From Cydia pomonella (taxonomy: Eukaryota; Arthropoda; Insecta; Lepidoptera; Tortricidae), in the NCBI RefSeq assembly GCF_033807575.1, contig NC_084727.1, positions 744,001 through 808,000 of the forward strand: a DNA stretch of 64,000 bases, read 5' to 3'. The translations under genes and the position numbers were made by a program. This document shows, piece by piece, positions 1-9,791 of this stretch. Numbering within the stretch: the first letter of the stretch is position 1; each line of letters opens with the position of its first letter. The notes beneath the pieces are model-generated. The model ran no database searches. It saw only the letters and a list, made by a program, of their open reading frames with translations, and was not told the DNA's origin.

Positions 1-130
1 GATCACTCAAAACCATTTTAGTATTTGTACTAAAAGATTCCACAGAGCTACGCCATTCTGTCGCCGAAATAGTGTTAAATTTTTATTAAATTTAAGTTGT
101 TTATTTATTGTTACTTTATAAGCTATATTA

Positions 131-355
131 TATGTAATACAGGCCTTGTTGCCGGACCGAGGTTTTTAAAATAAATAAATAAAACAACAAGACACATAAT
201 GGATATATACAGAGGAATACTATAACTAGCTTAAATCTAAATAAAAAAGCCCCCTTGAGCCATTGTACCAAGGATGCTGGCGGAATTTCCTCGTTGTATC
301 GCAATACTGATACATTGTGCGAGGTAGCCGCCAGCTCTTCGGTAATAAAATTCAG
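131..355 (-). repeat. retroelement fragment, two copies in window
   Basis: The minus strand reads EELAATSHNVSVLRYNEE. A second copy lies at about 28,650-28,850, also on the minus strand, with the near-identical EELAASSHNVSVLRYNEE. The shared stretch starts abruptly beside the THAP-like exon here and inside the TMED intron there, so it is interspersed repeat sequence rather than a host exon. The source family was not recognised. Confidence 0.5.
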
Positions 356-362
356 CTTATAC

Positions 363-486
363 CTGTCAGGATCTTGTGGCAGTGGATGGAAGCTGACGTG
401 GTCGCGCTCGGAGCTGCGGCAGCCGAACACGGAGCACTCCACGCGCGGCGCGAGGGGCGTCGCCGCCGCTCGAAGGATGGGGCATT
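363..486 (-). CDS. THAP-like zinc-binding exon (partial gene)
   Basis: This 124-nt stretch is bounded by a good acceptor (TTTTCCAG, reading leftward from 487) and a donor (GACAG|GTATAAG at 363/362). In the frame that enters with two bases it encodes a proline/alanine-rich lead, then VECSVFGCRSSERDHVSFHP and LPQDPDR. The C-x4-C followed by VSFHPLP-DPD resembles the start of a THAP domain, the DNA-binding zinc module also found in P-element-type transposases. The rest of the domain would lie beyond the left edge. It has high GC content, unlike its surroundings, and no partner exon was found to the right. It could be a host THAP gene or a domesticated transposase piece. Confidence 0.4.
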
Positions 487-552
487 CTGGAAAATGGGTT
501 GTAAAAGATATAGAAACCTATTAAATATTTATCATTCATAAAACTTTTTAAC

Positions 553-880
553 TTCTTCTTCCTCGCGTTGTCCCGGCATTTTGCCACGGCTCATGGGAGC
601 CTGGGGTCCGCTTGACAACTAATCCCAAGATTTGGCATAGGCACTAGTTTTTACGAAAGCGACTGCCATCTGACCTTCCAACCCAGAGGGGTAAACTAGG
701 CCTTGTTGGGATTAGTCCGGTTTCCTCACGATGTTTTCCTTCACCGAAAAGCGACTGGTAAATATCAAATGATATTTCGTACGTAAGTTCCGAAAAACTC
801 ATTGGTACGAGCCAGGGTTTGAACCCGCGACCTCCGGATTGCATGTCGCACGCTCTTACCGCTAGGCCACCAGCGCTTTT
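553..880 (-). mobile_element. tRNA-derived SINE (family B), full length with TSD
   Basis: On the minus strand the element starts with a tRNA-like head: a TGGCCTAGCGG A-box-like motif and a GGTTCAAACCC B box, the internal promoter of RNA polymerase III. A 17-bp direct repeat (TCATAAAACTTTTTAAC) flanks it at 536-552 and 881-897, an exact target-site duplication that fixes both ends. A truncated copy in the opposite orientation is at 53,563-53,755. Confidence 0.8.
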
Positions 881-898
881 TCATAAAACTTTTTAACA

Positions 899-1153
899 AA
901 AAATAAAACCGACTTCATATATTACCAAAAGCGCCATACATGTACTTATAACATTTGAAGAGTTCCCTCGATTTCTCCAAGATCCCATCATCAGACCCCG
1001 ACTTGGTGCCAGCAGGACCATCTCAGGGTTATACCCGTTCGATTATTTTTTTTTTTATTGAAAATCGGTTCACAATTCTCGGAGATATCAAGTAACATAC
1101 ATACAAAAAAAAATCTGTCGAATTGAGAACCTCCTTTTTTGAAGGCGGTTAAA
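899..1153. repeat. interspersed repeat, unclassified
   Basis: AT-rich block from an AAAACCGACTTC-type start to a GAAGGCGGTT end. It has short complementary ends (ACCGACTTC / GAAGGCGGTT) and no coding potential. From its layout I take it as a non-autonomous element; no second copy was found in this window. Confidence 0.35.
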
Positions 1154-1302
1154 AATCATAACAATGGAGTATCAAGTCAATCGTTGCATCAAGTTACTTT
1201 ACCACCCTTGTGGATAAAATGCAAATTCCTCATTAGGTTTGAAGAATAATGAGAGCCTTTACGAGCTGGTGTGGAAAAAGATCTTTAGGTATCCCTCAAT
1301 TT

Positions 1303-1575
1303 GACGACCGGTTTGGCCTAGTGGGTAGTGACCCTGCCTACGAAGCTGATGGTCCCGGGTTCAAATCCTGGTAAGGGCATGTATTTGTGTGATGAGCATG
1401 GATATTTGTTCCTGAGTCATGGGTGTTTTCTATGTATTTAAGTATTTATAAATATTTATATATTATATATATTGTTGTCTAAGTGCCCTCAACACAAGCC
1501 TTATTGAGCTTACTGTGGGACTTAGTCAATTTGTGTAATAATGTCCTATAATATTTATTATATTTATTAATTTTA
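1303..1575 (+). mobile_element. tRNA-derived SINE (family A)
   Basis: The head carries the pol III boxes TGGCCTAGTGG and GGTTCAAATCC. A body with ATGAGCATGGATATTTG and an AT-rich tail ending in GTCCTATAATATTTATT follow. It is one of about twelve full or partial copies here: 2,470-3,005 (split), 16,979-17,095, 20,305-20,402, 24,512-24,737, 29,697-29,946, 35,540-35,660, 39,378-39,510, 41,774-41,818, 44,220-44,477, 55,394-55,672 and 62,590-62,822. Confidence 0.8.
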
Positions 1576-1707
1576 GAGAGGGGCGAATGAAACAAGTGAT
1601 GAACACATGAAAAAATTATATTATCCATTTTTAAAATAATGTCGGTTCTGTACACAAAACTGACAAAACCTATAACAATAACAGAGAAGTGTCAACATAT
1701 AAAAATA

Positions 1708-1912
1708 GTACATTACGATACAAGTGCGAAAAATAGGTAGGAAAGACGAGTGGCGATAAATTTAAACACGACCGGGAGTGTTTTAAATCGACACCAGTTG
1801 GGAATTATCTATTCGCACATGTATCGTACAACGTTTTACAGTACATATGGCCCTTTAAATGTTTGACATAGTAACGTAATATGCTCATTTTCGCACTAGT
1901 GCGGTAAAGTAG
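1708..1912. repeat. interspersed repeat, second copy at 62,379-62,584
   Basis: Begins GTACATTACGATACAAGTGCG and ends near CGCACTAGTGCG. The copy at 62,379-62,584 has the same order and orientation with only scattered changes. Its ends are partly complementary (tAcaAGTGCG / CGCACTaGTg), as in a MITE. No coding potential. Confidence 0.6.
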
Positions 1913-2055
1913 CACCATATGTACTGTAAAAGTTTTTTGGCAAAATTTCAATTTTTGGTACAGACTTTTATTGCTCACTGTATTTTGCTTACCAAAGGCA
2001 ACTAATAATTGACACAATTCTAAAAACCCCAAACACAATTAGATTGCGTTGTTTC

Positions 2056-2210
2056 ATCACAGAGTTCCTATGGCCACCTCCTGTCTCCATCATCAGATCA
2101 GCTCGATGGTACCATAATTCATGCAGTATAATAGTGTCACCCGACTTACTTCAGCTCAATCGGAAATCGGGAAGTTGGTCAAATTTAGCTTCCAAGATTT
2201 GCCCCACATA
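2056..2210. repeat. interspersed repeat, inverted copy at 21,515-21,650
   Basis: The stretch GGCCACCTCCTGTCTCCATC with its flanks reappears reverse-complemented at 21,515-21,650, inside a Su(fu) intron. It is non-coding and its type is not recognised. Confidence 0.55.
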
Positions 2211-2469
2211 TACATACTAACAGGGCAAATTAAATAAAAGCTTGTAAAATACAATAAACAAATTACCTAACAGCCTTCCCCCTTTGTTAATCATTCGTTT
2301 ATCCATGATGGTTACAGCCAGTCAATCAACTGAACTACTTGTGCTTTCTTTCATCTTTTCATAGTCTGTATGTCTATTAATTGTTCCTCCAGATTGTCAC
2401 GAGTAACAGGATCTGGAAAAATAAGGTTTAATAAGTAAATGCTTCAACAAAGAAGTAGGTAAATTGTTA

Positions 2470-3005
2470 ACACCCTGTCTGGCCTAGTGGGCAGTGACCC
2501 TGCCTAAGAAGCCCACAGTATCGGGTTCGAATCCCGGTAAGGGCACTTATTTAGAATAGAATTTGTTTTATTCATAAACACACAAACAATAATAGACAGA
2601 CATAAAAGAGAACATAGTGAGAGTAAAGTGTCACGAAATGGCCTCATCTTAGCATGTTGCTGGCGACTTCCAACGCTGATCTTCCGATGAGACCATCCAG
2701 TGCAAAATAATCACGGAAGGTAACAGACAAAAGGAAAGAAACATAAAATAAACATGACGAACATACTTAACACTAAGTTTAAGTAAAATTGTCTGTACCG
2801 GTCCGGTCAGATCGTACCGTGGCGTGGCATTAAGCATGCATAGCTAGCGCCAGGTCAGATTTGACAAACATAATAATAAAATGAATCTCATAATCTCAAT
2901 CCGTTATTTGTGTGATGAATACAGATATTTGTTTCTGAGTCATGGGTCATGGCTGTTTTCTATGTATATAATTATGTATTTATTTATATATGTATATATG
3001 TTGTT
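2470..3005 (+). mobile_element. SINE family A, split by a later insertion
   Basis: The tRNA-like head (TGGCCTAGTGGG, GGTTCGAATCCC) occupies 2,470-2,550. The matching body (TTATTTGTGTGATGAATAC) resumes at about 2,904. The intervening 350 bp is another non-coding repeat, so it landed inside an older SINE. Confidence 0.6.
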
Positions 3006-3020
3006 AATTAGTATGCATAG

Positions 3021-3362
3021 AACAAGATAGATAGATAGAATACTCTTTATTGGCACACCTCAGTAAAAAGATACAAGAAAAATAAACAATTGATTAAATG
3101 TAGAGGCAGACAACAGGCGGTCTTATCGCTAAAAAGCGATCTCTTCCAGACAACCTTTGGATACAAACAACAACAACAACAAGGTTTGTTTAGTTTGGAG
3201 CTAGGTTGATCTGTTTACAATCATCCCCAAATATTTATTTATTCTTTATTGTGCACCACAAAGTAAAATATATGACATACATAGTATATAAAATACAGGT
3301 TTAATACGAAGTAACAACAGGCGGTCTTATCGCTAAAAAACCTTTTCCAGACATCCTTGGTC
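3021..3362 (-). mobile_element. two truncated retroelement 3' ends
   Basis: Two back-to-back pieces (3,021-3,165 and 3,230-3,362) each contain CAACAGGCGGTCTTATCGCT and, on the other side, a TTCTTTATTG motif (CAATAAAGAA on the minus strand). The same 3' end occurs at 24,805-24,911, 31,045-31,145 (opposite strand) and 40,420-40,545. It looks like the 5'-truncated tail of one retrotransposon family. Confidence 0.6.
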
Positions 3363-4164
3363 AACCAGAAGCTTGGTTACAACATAATATGGTTGATTTC
3401 AGTGTAGTTATGAGATTCATCTGCATAATCTACTGTAATACTGGCAGGTTTCCGTGCTACAATTTTGCGTGCAAACTACAGGGGCCCACTGGCAATGTCA
3501 AGGACCACTTGCGCAAGAGGGGCCCTAATTTGACAAAGGCCCCATTGCCCAATTTGATGATTTTATTCTGATATAGTCACGCCACTGAGTTGGAGTAGCT
3601 AATGCAACTGATTTCTTGAAGGTAAAGATAGCTAGAATACTTTTTACAGACAACAATAAACAGTAAAGAAAGAGCTAATGATCAAAGTTAACAAGCGGTA
3701 GGCGGAGTCCCAAACTAAGCTATAAAACCACCAAACAAATGTGGTAAGTGGTGGAACCTAAATTATTTGGAAGTTAACTGCAATAAAGAACATTTTAAAA
3801 AGTCTGTTGATTGATTTGCCACGTTCGAACGCCGCAAATAAACTGGAACTGCTTATAGAAATTTTGAAAATGCCTATAAAGTTAAAATAAAGTGTAAAAC
3901 TCAACTGAACTTACCTTTTGAAGAAAACAAATCTATTCAATAAACGTTATAACCCTAATTTTAACGTGTATTTCCGTTTCGACTTGGTTTTCTAATTGTG
4001 TTTAAAAGAAAGGCGCTTCATGAAGAGTTGAGTACTATTTTCCACGCATTCTGTCACAGATTCACTGATTTTATTTACACCATTACATCGAAACAACATA
4101 AATGCTTGGTTCTGTGAGTACATACTGTGCTAGTATGCTATAAAACATGGTATAAAACAACTGT

Positions 4165-4172
4165 TTTATTAT

Positions 4173-4204
<32 letters not shown>

Positions 4205-4210
4205 CTTTTT
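4165..4210. repeat. poly-T tract
   Basis: About 40 bases, nearly all T. It probably marks the poly(A) tail of a retrotransposed sequence on the minus strand. No gene could be recognised beside it. Confidence 0.5.
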
Positions 4211-4536
4211 TTCTGGCTTTTACTCCCTGCCAATTTGCACAGGGTGAATTCGCCAATGTCGGTGTTGACTTTCACACGAGAGGAGAATGTTCGGTAATAT
4301 TTTGAGCTTGTGGAAGGATGTGGTAGGGAGAACCTAAAAAACAAATAACTGTTATGGACATCACAAACGAACACATGACGTATACAATTGTTAGCAAATA
4401 AGCGGGAAGCGGATGACAGAACGTTAATAGTGCCAACATGAAGGAAGTGGGAGAGAAGAAAACCATATAAATGTATAATGTAGAGTATGTATAAAATTAA
4501 AGATATATAATTAGGTCTGAAAAGATAATACTTTAT

Positions 4537-4985
4537 TTATAGTTTAATGTTATTTGCTTGTAAATATTTAATTAGGATAGAAGTTAGAATCGAATCCATG
4601 TAACAAAGTAGCGAGCTGAAGCATATAGGTCGTGGAACATTATCGGGCAATACATCGTACAGTGAGTAGCTACACTTTGAGCATGCAAAGAAGATGTGGT
4701 CCAAGTTGCCCTCATCAAGCCCACAATCACACAATGAGTTCGCACGAACACCTATCATAGCCAGAAATAACGGAGTACATACTTTGCCCAAACGTAAACG
4801 ACAGATGGTGGATATTACCCATTTCGGAGACGTACGGAATCGATAGAACCACGGTTTTCGAGATATACGAGGTTGTATACAGCCATAATGTCTACCTGTC
4901 ACTAATCTCGAGGTATCCCATTGTTCCTGCCATGTATTAAATAGATCCGACAGTGAACCACTCAGAAGGTCTGTACTGTAAATAT
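4537..4985 (-). pseudogene. non-LTR retrotransposon C-terminal fragment
   Basis: The minus-strand reading frame contains TSPKWVISTICRLRLGKVCT and then NSLCDCGLDEGNLDHIFFAC. This is the typical end of a jockey/R1-type ORF2, past the RNase H-like region: the basic R-L-R-G stretch followed by C-x-C and H-x4-C. Upstream residues (SDLFNTWQEQWD) extend the match to about 4,985. It is 5'-truncated, with no reverse transcriptase core nearby. Confidence 0.65.
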
Positions 4986-5417
4986 CCTCTGATTTCCTGA
5001 TCCTTTGATCCTGATTTTATTTACACCATTACATCAACTGTTTTATTATGGTTTTGGTTTTATAATTTATTGCCTTTGCCTGTCAATGTCAAGCAAATTG
5101 ACGTGGAGCGTTCAGATATTACCCCAAGAATCAAAACGTTTTATGAGTTAATGATTTCTGCATTATTTTATTATGACACCAATAAGAATTTTTAATACAC
5201 TTTATGTCTTTAGCATTTTCACGCGTCAAGATTTGTAAAGGCATGCTAATGTGTTCGAATATTGAAGCGATTACAAATATTATATGATGAGATATCCGAA
5301 TACTTCCACGAGCTGTCAATTTATTCAATGTGTTCATTGTTTGATGTTTCTATTTATTTCCCATTCCCATATATTTACCAAGATTAGTGTTAGGGATTAA
5401 CAATTATTTACTTGAAA

Positions 5418-6074
5418 ATGCCCCCCGCAATCACTGAAGATATTCGTCAAAGAATAGTGACAATGCATCAACAGGGTCATAGTATTCGAGCAATATCGAG
5501 AGCTCTCGTCTTGACGGTGAGCCTACGTTTACAAAGTATTAAATTTAATAAAATAAAAAAAATTAAAATGGACCACTATTTTTTTTTTCAGCGAAACACA
5601 GTCGCGCTGTGGGTAAAGCGATATGCGAAAGAGGGAAATATTTGTGATCATCGGAAGAACAATCATCGGCCTTCAGCCTTAAACGAAGTTCAGCGAAAAG
5701 AAATCCTCACAGACTTCGAAACTAATGGATCTGTACCTACTCGACGATACGCGGAACGGTTTGATGTCAATCCCAGAACGATCAGAAGGCATCTTCATTC
5801 CATGAAAGTTAAGAGAGTAGATACAGATGAACAGAAAACTGTACCTGAAGATCTTACACACCATGATTTAAATGATTACACATTAAATTTAGTTACTGAT
5901 GAGAAGATCCAGTCAATAGATGATGGTTTGTTACATTTACAATGTGAAAAAACACAGTACAAAGTGGATAATGTCATATCAAAAGATAAAAGCCCTGAAA
6001 GGTGTCAGAAAGCTAGATCTAATTCAGAGTCATGCGAATGCCATGAACTATATCAGGGTCATACCACAGAATGA
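5418..6074 (+). CDS. small HTH protein, Tc1/paired-type DNA-binding domain, one intron
   Basis: Exon 1 is 5,418-5,516 (33 codons, ending LVLT|GTGAGC). Exon 2 is 5,592-6,074, after a TTTTTTTTTTCAG acceptor; the join is in phase and gives 193 residues. The first ATG (MPPAITEDIRQRIV) is the natural start. The N-terminal half carries two helix-turn-helix units: QRIVTMHQQGHSIRAISRAL and RNTVALWVKRY, then NEVQRKEIL and SVPTRRYAERFDVNPRTIRR. This is the bipartite layout of Tc1/mariner transposases and Pax paired domains. No DD[E/D] catalytic domain follows; the C-terminal 80 residues are acidic and unrecognised. The 75-bp intron has no stop codon, so a retained-intron form would also be open. It is either a domesticated transposase DNA-binding domain or a truncated element. 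Known: this HTH pair binds transposon ends in Tc1 elements. Inferred: a DNA-binding role here. Confidence 0.55.
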   Translation: MPPAITEDIRQRIVTMHQQGHSIRAISRALVLTVSLRLQSIKFNKIKKIKMDHYFFFQRNTVALWVKRYAKEGNICDHRKNNHRPSALNEVQRKEILTDFETNGSVPTRRYAERFDVNPRTIRRHLHSMKVKRVDTDEQKTVPEDLTHHDLNDYTLNLVTDEKIQSIDDGLLHLQCEKTQYKVDNVISKDKSPERCQKARSNSESCECHELYQGHTTE

Positions 6075-6325
6075 GTAATAGAATAAAGGAGGTTCTTTTG
6101 GTGATGATAAACTTAACCACAGAATAAATAATAGTACTACCTTCTGTATGGTAACTTCCTACAAAACTGATGTTTGACAGTGATTCAGGGACAAATCATG
6201 TTCTCTTTCTAATATGTGGCACTATCCCTTTCGGTTATTTAGGGTTGTCAAAATTAAAGTTATTTTCTTATCTGTTGTTCACGCAAAAGGACATAAAGTT
6301 GTGCCAACCCTAATTATTATTATTT

Positions 6326-6440
6326 TTTTTTTTATACTACGTCGGTGGCAAACAAGCATACGGCCTGCCTGATGGTAAGCAGTCTCCGTAGCCTATGTAC
6401 ACCTGCAACTCCAGAGGAGTTACATGCGCGCTCAGCATTG
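6326..6440 (-). mobile_element. LINE 3' end (jockey-like family)
   Basis: A poly-T run followed by a TACTACGTCGGTGGCAAAC-type block and CCTGATGGTAAGCAGTCTCC. On the minus strand this is a 3' UTR with a poly(A) tail. Relatives are at 18,900-18,970 (plus), 19,515-19,760, 24,323-24,510, 41,211-41,300 and, more distant, 21,099-21,229. Confidence 0.6.
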
Positions 6441-6788
6441 CTTGGAGCAATGCTGAGCTGAACTCCAAGAATGTGAATGCTGCAGTTTCCCCCACTGACT
6501 CAACTGAAATATTGTTAATTTTGGATGCATTGTGCAAGTCCTGATAATATATGCCATTGTAGTTTGGTTGTTCAGGAAATCAAGCCCCCCTAAAGCATTT
6601 CCATTCATGAAACATTTTGATTTAGGCTCAATGGAGTCACCTCTCCTGTTTCCCAATTTATTGTTCACTACCTATACCTTATGGTTGCCAAACTTGGGGA
6701 CTTACAAAAAAGCAGCACCAAAAACTTAATGTGTGTCAAAACCATATGGAAAGAAGCATACTTAATATAAAACTTAGACAGAGTCAAA

Positions 6789-7149
6789 TTGTCCATAATT
6801 AAGGAAAAATCAAAAACAAAAACAATAACTAAAATAATAAAACAACAGAAGTGGCGCTGGACAGGCCACATGATGAGAGAAAACATAGATAAGTGGACAA
6901 AGGACCTTGTAGAGTGGTGCCCTAGATATAATAAAAGAAAGAGTGGTCCACAAAAGTTTAGATGGTCGGATGATTTGAGTAGAATAGGAGGAGGTAAATG
7001 GATGCAAACAGCAAAGGAAAGAAATGGAGGAGGCCTACGTCAAAGGACGAGTTGAGGTCAATGTTGTGAAACAAAATTAATTACATTAATTGTGATAACT
7101 GAAGACTTCAATAATAAAGGCTATTTACATTACATTACATTACATTACC
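6789..7149 (+). pseudogene. LINE ORF2 C-terminus with short tandem tail
   Basis: The frame reads KWRWTGHMMRENIDKWTKDL and later RWSDDLSRIGGGKWMQTA, the conserved end of a group of non-LTR reverse transcriptases (WxWxGH, W-SDDL, WMQTA). A simple-repeat tail (TTACA)n at 7,123-7,149 follows, as in elements that end in microsatellites rather than poly(A). A related copy is at 57,840-58,195. Confidence 0.65.
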
Positions 7150-7504
7150 TATACCTAATAGTGTGGGCTTCCAGCACAGCAATTCAGGCCATGTTTAGTG
7201 TAGCAATACAATGTAAAATATTATGCCACATTTTATATGTATATTGTTGTTGTTGTCCTAAGGCACCCCAGACGTGCAAAAGGCCTTCACAAGCTCGCGC
7301 CACGCCTTTCTATCTTCAGCTCGCCTTCTGGCCTCGCTCCAGCTCAACCTGACCGCCGCTCGTAGCTCTCTTAGGACAGACCATTGCCAGGGTTGATCCA
7401 AAAGAGGTGTTGATGTATTGTTTAGTATGACTAAGGGTTGTTTCCAAGCATAAAGTCCCACTTTTTCACTTATGATAAGGACGCTTTGAAAGGAAAGACC
7501 ACTA

Positions 7505-7777
7505 CTGAAAACACCTAAACACCAACAACGTAAAATAGTAGGATTAATCACAGGACATAACACACTAAACAAACACCTACACAATGTGGGTAAAACAGAC
7601 AGCCCCATGTGCAGAGCGTGCATGGAAGAGGAAACAACGAAACGCATTCTCCTAGACTGCAAACAGGTAGAAGTATACAGGAGGAAATACCTAGGGACTC
7701 CGTGCACACTAAGAGAGGCAGTTAGCAACCTGATAACTTTGCTAGGCTTCGTGGAGGAGCTGGGGTGGTTAGAGTAG
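7505..7777 (+). pseudogene. LINE C-terminal fragment (RNase H-adjacent region)
   Basis: The open frame contains GLITGHNTLNKHLHNVGKTD followed by SPMCRACMEEETTKRILLDC and ends ELGWLE-stop at 7,777. The G-H-N-x-L and C-x2-C-x4-T-x3-I-x2-DC pattern is the classic tail of jockey-type ORF2. The fragment is 5'-truncated. Confidence 0.65.
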
Positions 7778-8482
7778 CGCTACCTCGTTTCACGCAAAGT
7801 AGGCACAATGGTTGTCGATTTGTAGAAAATGCCCAGAAGCACTAGCAACGCTTTGAAAGGTTATTTGTACAAAGATACAAGTAAATCTCTTCCTTATGGT
7901 AAGCGACAAAGTGGGACCTTTAACTAGACCTCGACACAAATATTCACCTTCTTATGTATGGCTAAGGGCTGAAATAAAATGAAATGCACTTGGAAGGGGA
8001 AAACTGCGACTATGTATCACATTAAAACACTATTTACAAAAATTACAGTCTTTATTTATAAATTCACAATTGTTAGTATCATATACCTAGTACAGTACAT
8101 ATACATTTTATTATAGCTAACAATAAGTACATTAGTTGTATATGTATAGTTTTTTTTACAATGAAAGAGTCTTAAAATATCTAACCTAAACATAGTAACA
8201 AGTTTGTAAATCTTGATCATGGCTATTAATTGCAATCATAGATGATAGGATCAACTCTATACTTATTACCTTTGATTGCAATGGTTTAAAAATTTAACCT
8301 TTTACCCGATAGTGAAACCTGGGCTATTGTCTCTATCACTGTTTCATATTAGCGTGTTGGAGACAGATAGGGTTTTTATTTTGTTTATCTTCGAACAAAC
8401 GTCATCTTGGCTAATCTCCTCTTAAAAAATAAAGAGCTTTTCAGTCTGTCTTTGATAATCTTTATTTTTTTGATGATCCTAA

Positions 8483-8830
8483 TGGCTCAGTTTCATTGGT
8501 CGATAAGGCCCGCGTGCGGGGTGGGGGATAATTCCATAATGGCTCGGTTTCATTGGTCGATATAAAGCGTGCGGGGTCTCCCCGCAGGCGGTATATCAAC
8601 TTGTGAAACTCATAAGTCGATAATTCGATATACAGCATGCGGGTGACTCCCCGCAGGCGGTAAGGTGGTATAACGACTAGTGAAACTCATAATGGCTATG
8701 TTTTGAAAACACCCCGCATACGTGCCCTATCGACCAATGAAAACAGTTCCCCGAGTGGGCCCTATGGCATGCTTTATGGAAATCTCCCGCACCCCGCACG
8801 CGGGCCCTATCGACCAATGAAACTGGGCCA
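8483..8830. mobile_element. foldback element
   Basis: Outer arms of about 55 bp (8,483-8,536 and 8,775-8,830) are imperfect inverted repeats: TTTCATTGGTCGATAAGGCC against GGCCCTATCGACCAATGAAA. Between them are further related copies of the same motif with GC-rich CCCCGCAGGCGGTA blocks. Non-coding. Confidence 0.6.
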
Positions 8831-8962
8831 GTAAGGTGGTATAGCGATAAAGGAGTTTGACGAAGGACGCATCATCCCACGCAAAAGATGTCGCGGGAAG
8901 AAGCTAGTCCAAAAATAAAGATTAACATATGCCATGATGGTGATTTCTATCATGGTTGACCC

Positions 8963-9161
8963 TTAACCTTTTGAACGCCAAGAGCCACTAAAGTGGTCGT
9001 GTGCTGTCGTGCCTACCTCGCCAACGACCACTAAAGGGGTCATGGCAGACGCTGTCAAAGCAATTTTATTGTTGACAGATAAGTTTTGAATTCGTTTCTC
9101 ACTAGTTGACATGTACGTGTATGCCACATTTTGATGCGAGAGAAAGCGCTCAAAAGGTTAA
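8963..9161. mobile_element. MITE with TTAACCTTTTGA ends
   Basis: The ends TTAACCTTTTGAACGCC and GCGCTCAAAAGGTTAA are inverted repeats. The interior repeats CGACCACTAAAG-type blocks. Related copies are at 38,666-38,862 and, partial, 43,580-43,711. Confidence 0.6.
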
Positions 9162-9624
9162 AGTTTATTGACCCCTGGTGGGGTGGGTACTTAAAATCTA
9201 TTGCCTTTGATAGGCCGCGGGCCAGGAGCATATATCGTCAGTCATCACCTCCCAGCTGAGACTTTGTCAGATGATAGCTTTAGATGCTATTTTAAATTAA
9301 AAGAACCGTCAGCCGGTTATGCGCTGGATAGACCGTCAGCTAATCACATGAACATGTAAAAAATACGCGCTTTACTACTAAATTCCACAAATTATGTGTA
9401 AGCGTAATCCGTTAATTAAGAACGCCTGATGGAATGCTACATGCAAAGTTTCATCATTTAACATTTTTTGTTCTCATCATAAAAAGGTAAAGCGCTTATT
9501 TTTGACATGTTGATGCGACCAGCTGACGTTCTTTCCACCACGATACATCCGGCTGACGATTTTTTTAACTCACAATAGCATCAAAACTATCATCTGCCCA
9601 AGTATAAAACGGGAGGGGATGATT

Positions 9625-9630
9625 TTTATT
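9625..9630 (-). promoter_or_regulatory. candidate poly(A) signal of Su(fu)
   Basis: AATAAA on the minus strand, about 160 bp past the Su(fu) stop codon. It is the first canonical signal downstream of that gene. Confidence 0.5.
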
Positions 9631-9791
9631 TTTTTAACCTGTGGCTGCCATTCTTCAACCCACCAACGAAGCAACAGCTGACGTCTACGAATATACGACT
9701 TATCGCCCGGGAAGCGATTGGTCATGGAAATCTGTTCCTGGCTCGCGGTCAATGAAATCAGGTTATCTTTCACTAATAAATAATATATCTG

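Noticed and set aside
1303..1400. SINE heads as functional tRNA genes (also 2,470, 24,700, 29,930, 44,460, 55,650)
   Set aside because: They have A and B boxes but continue into SINE bodies, and the acceptor stems do not pair properly.
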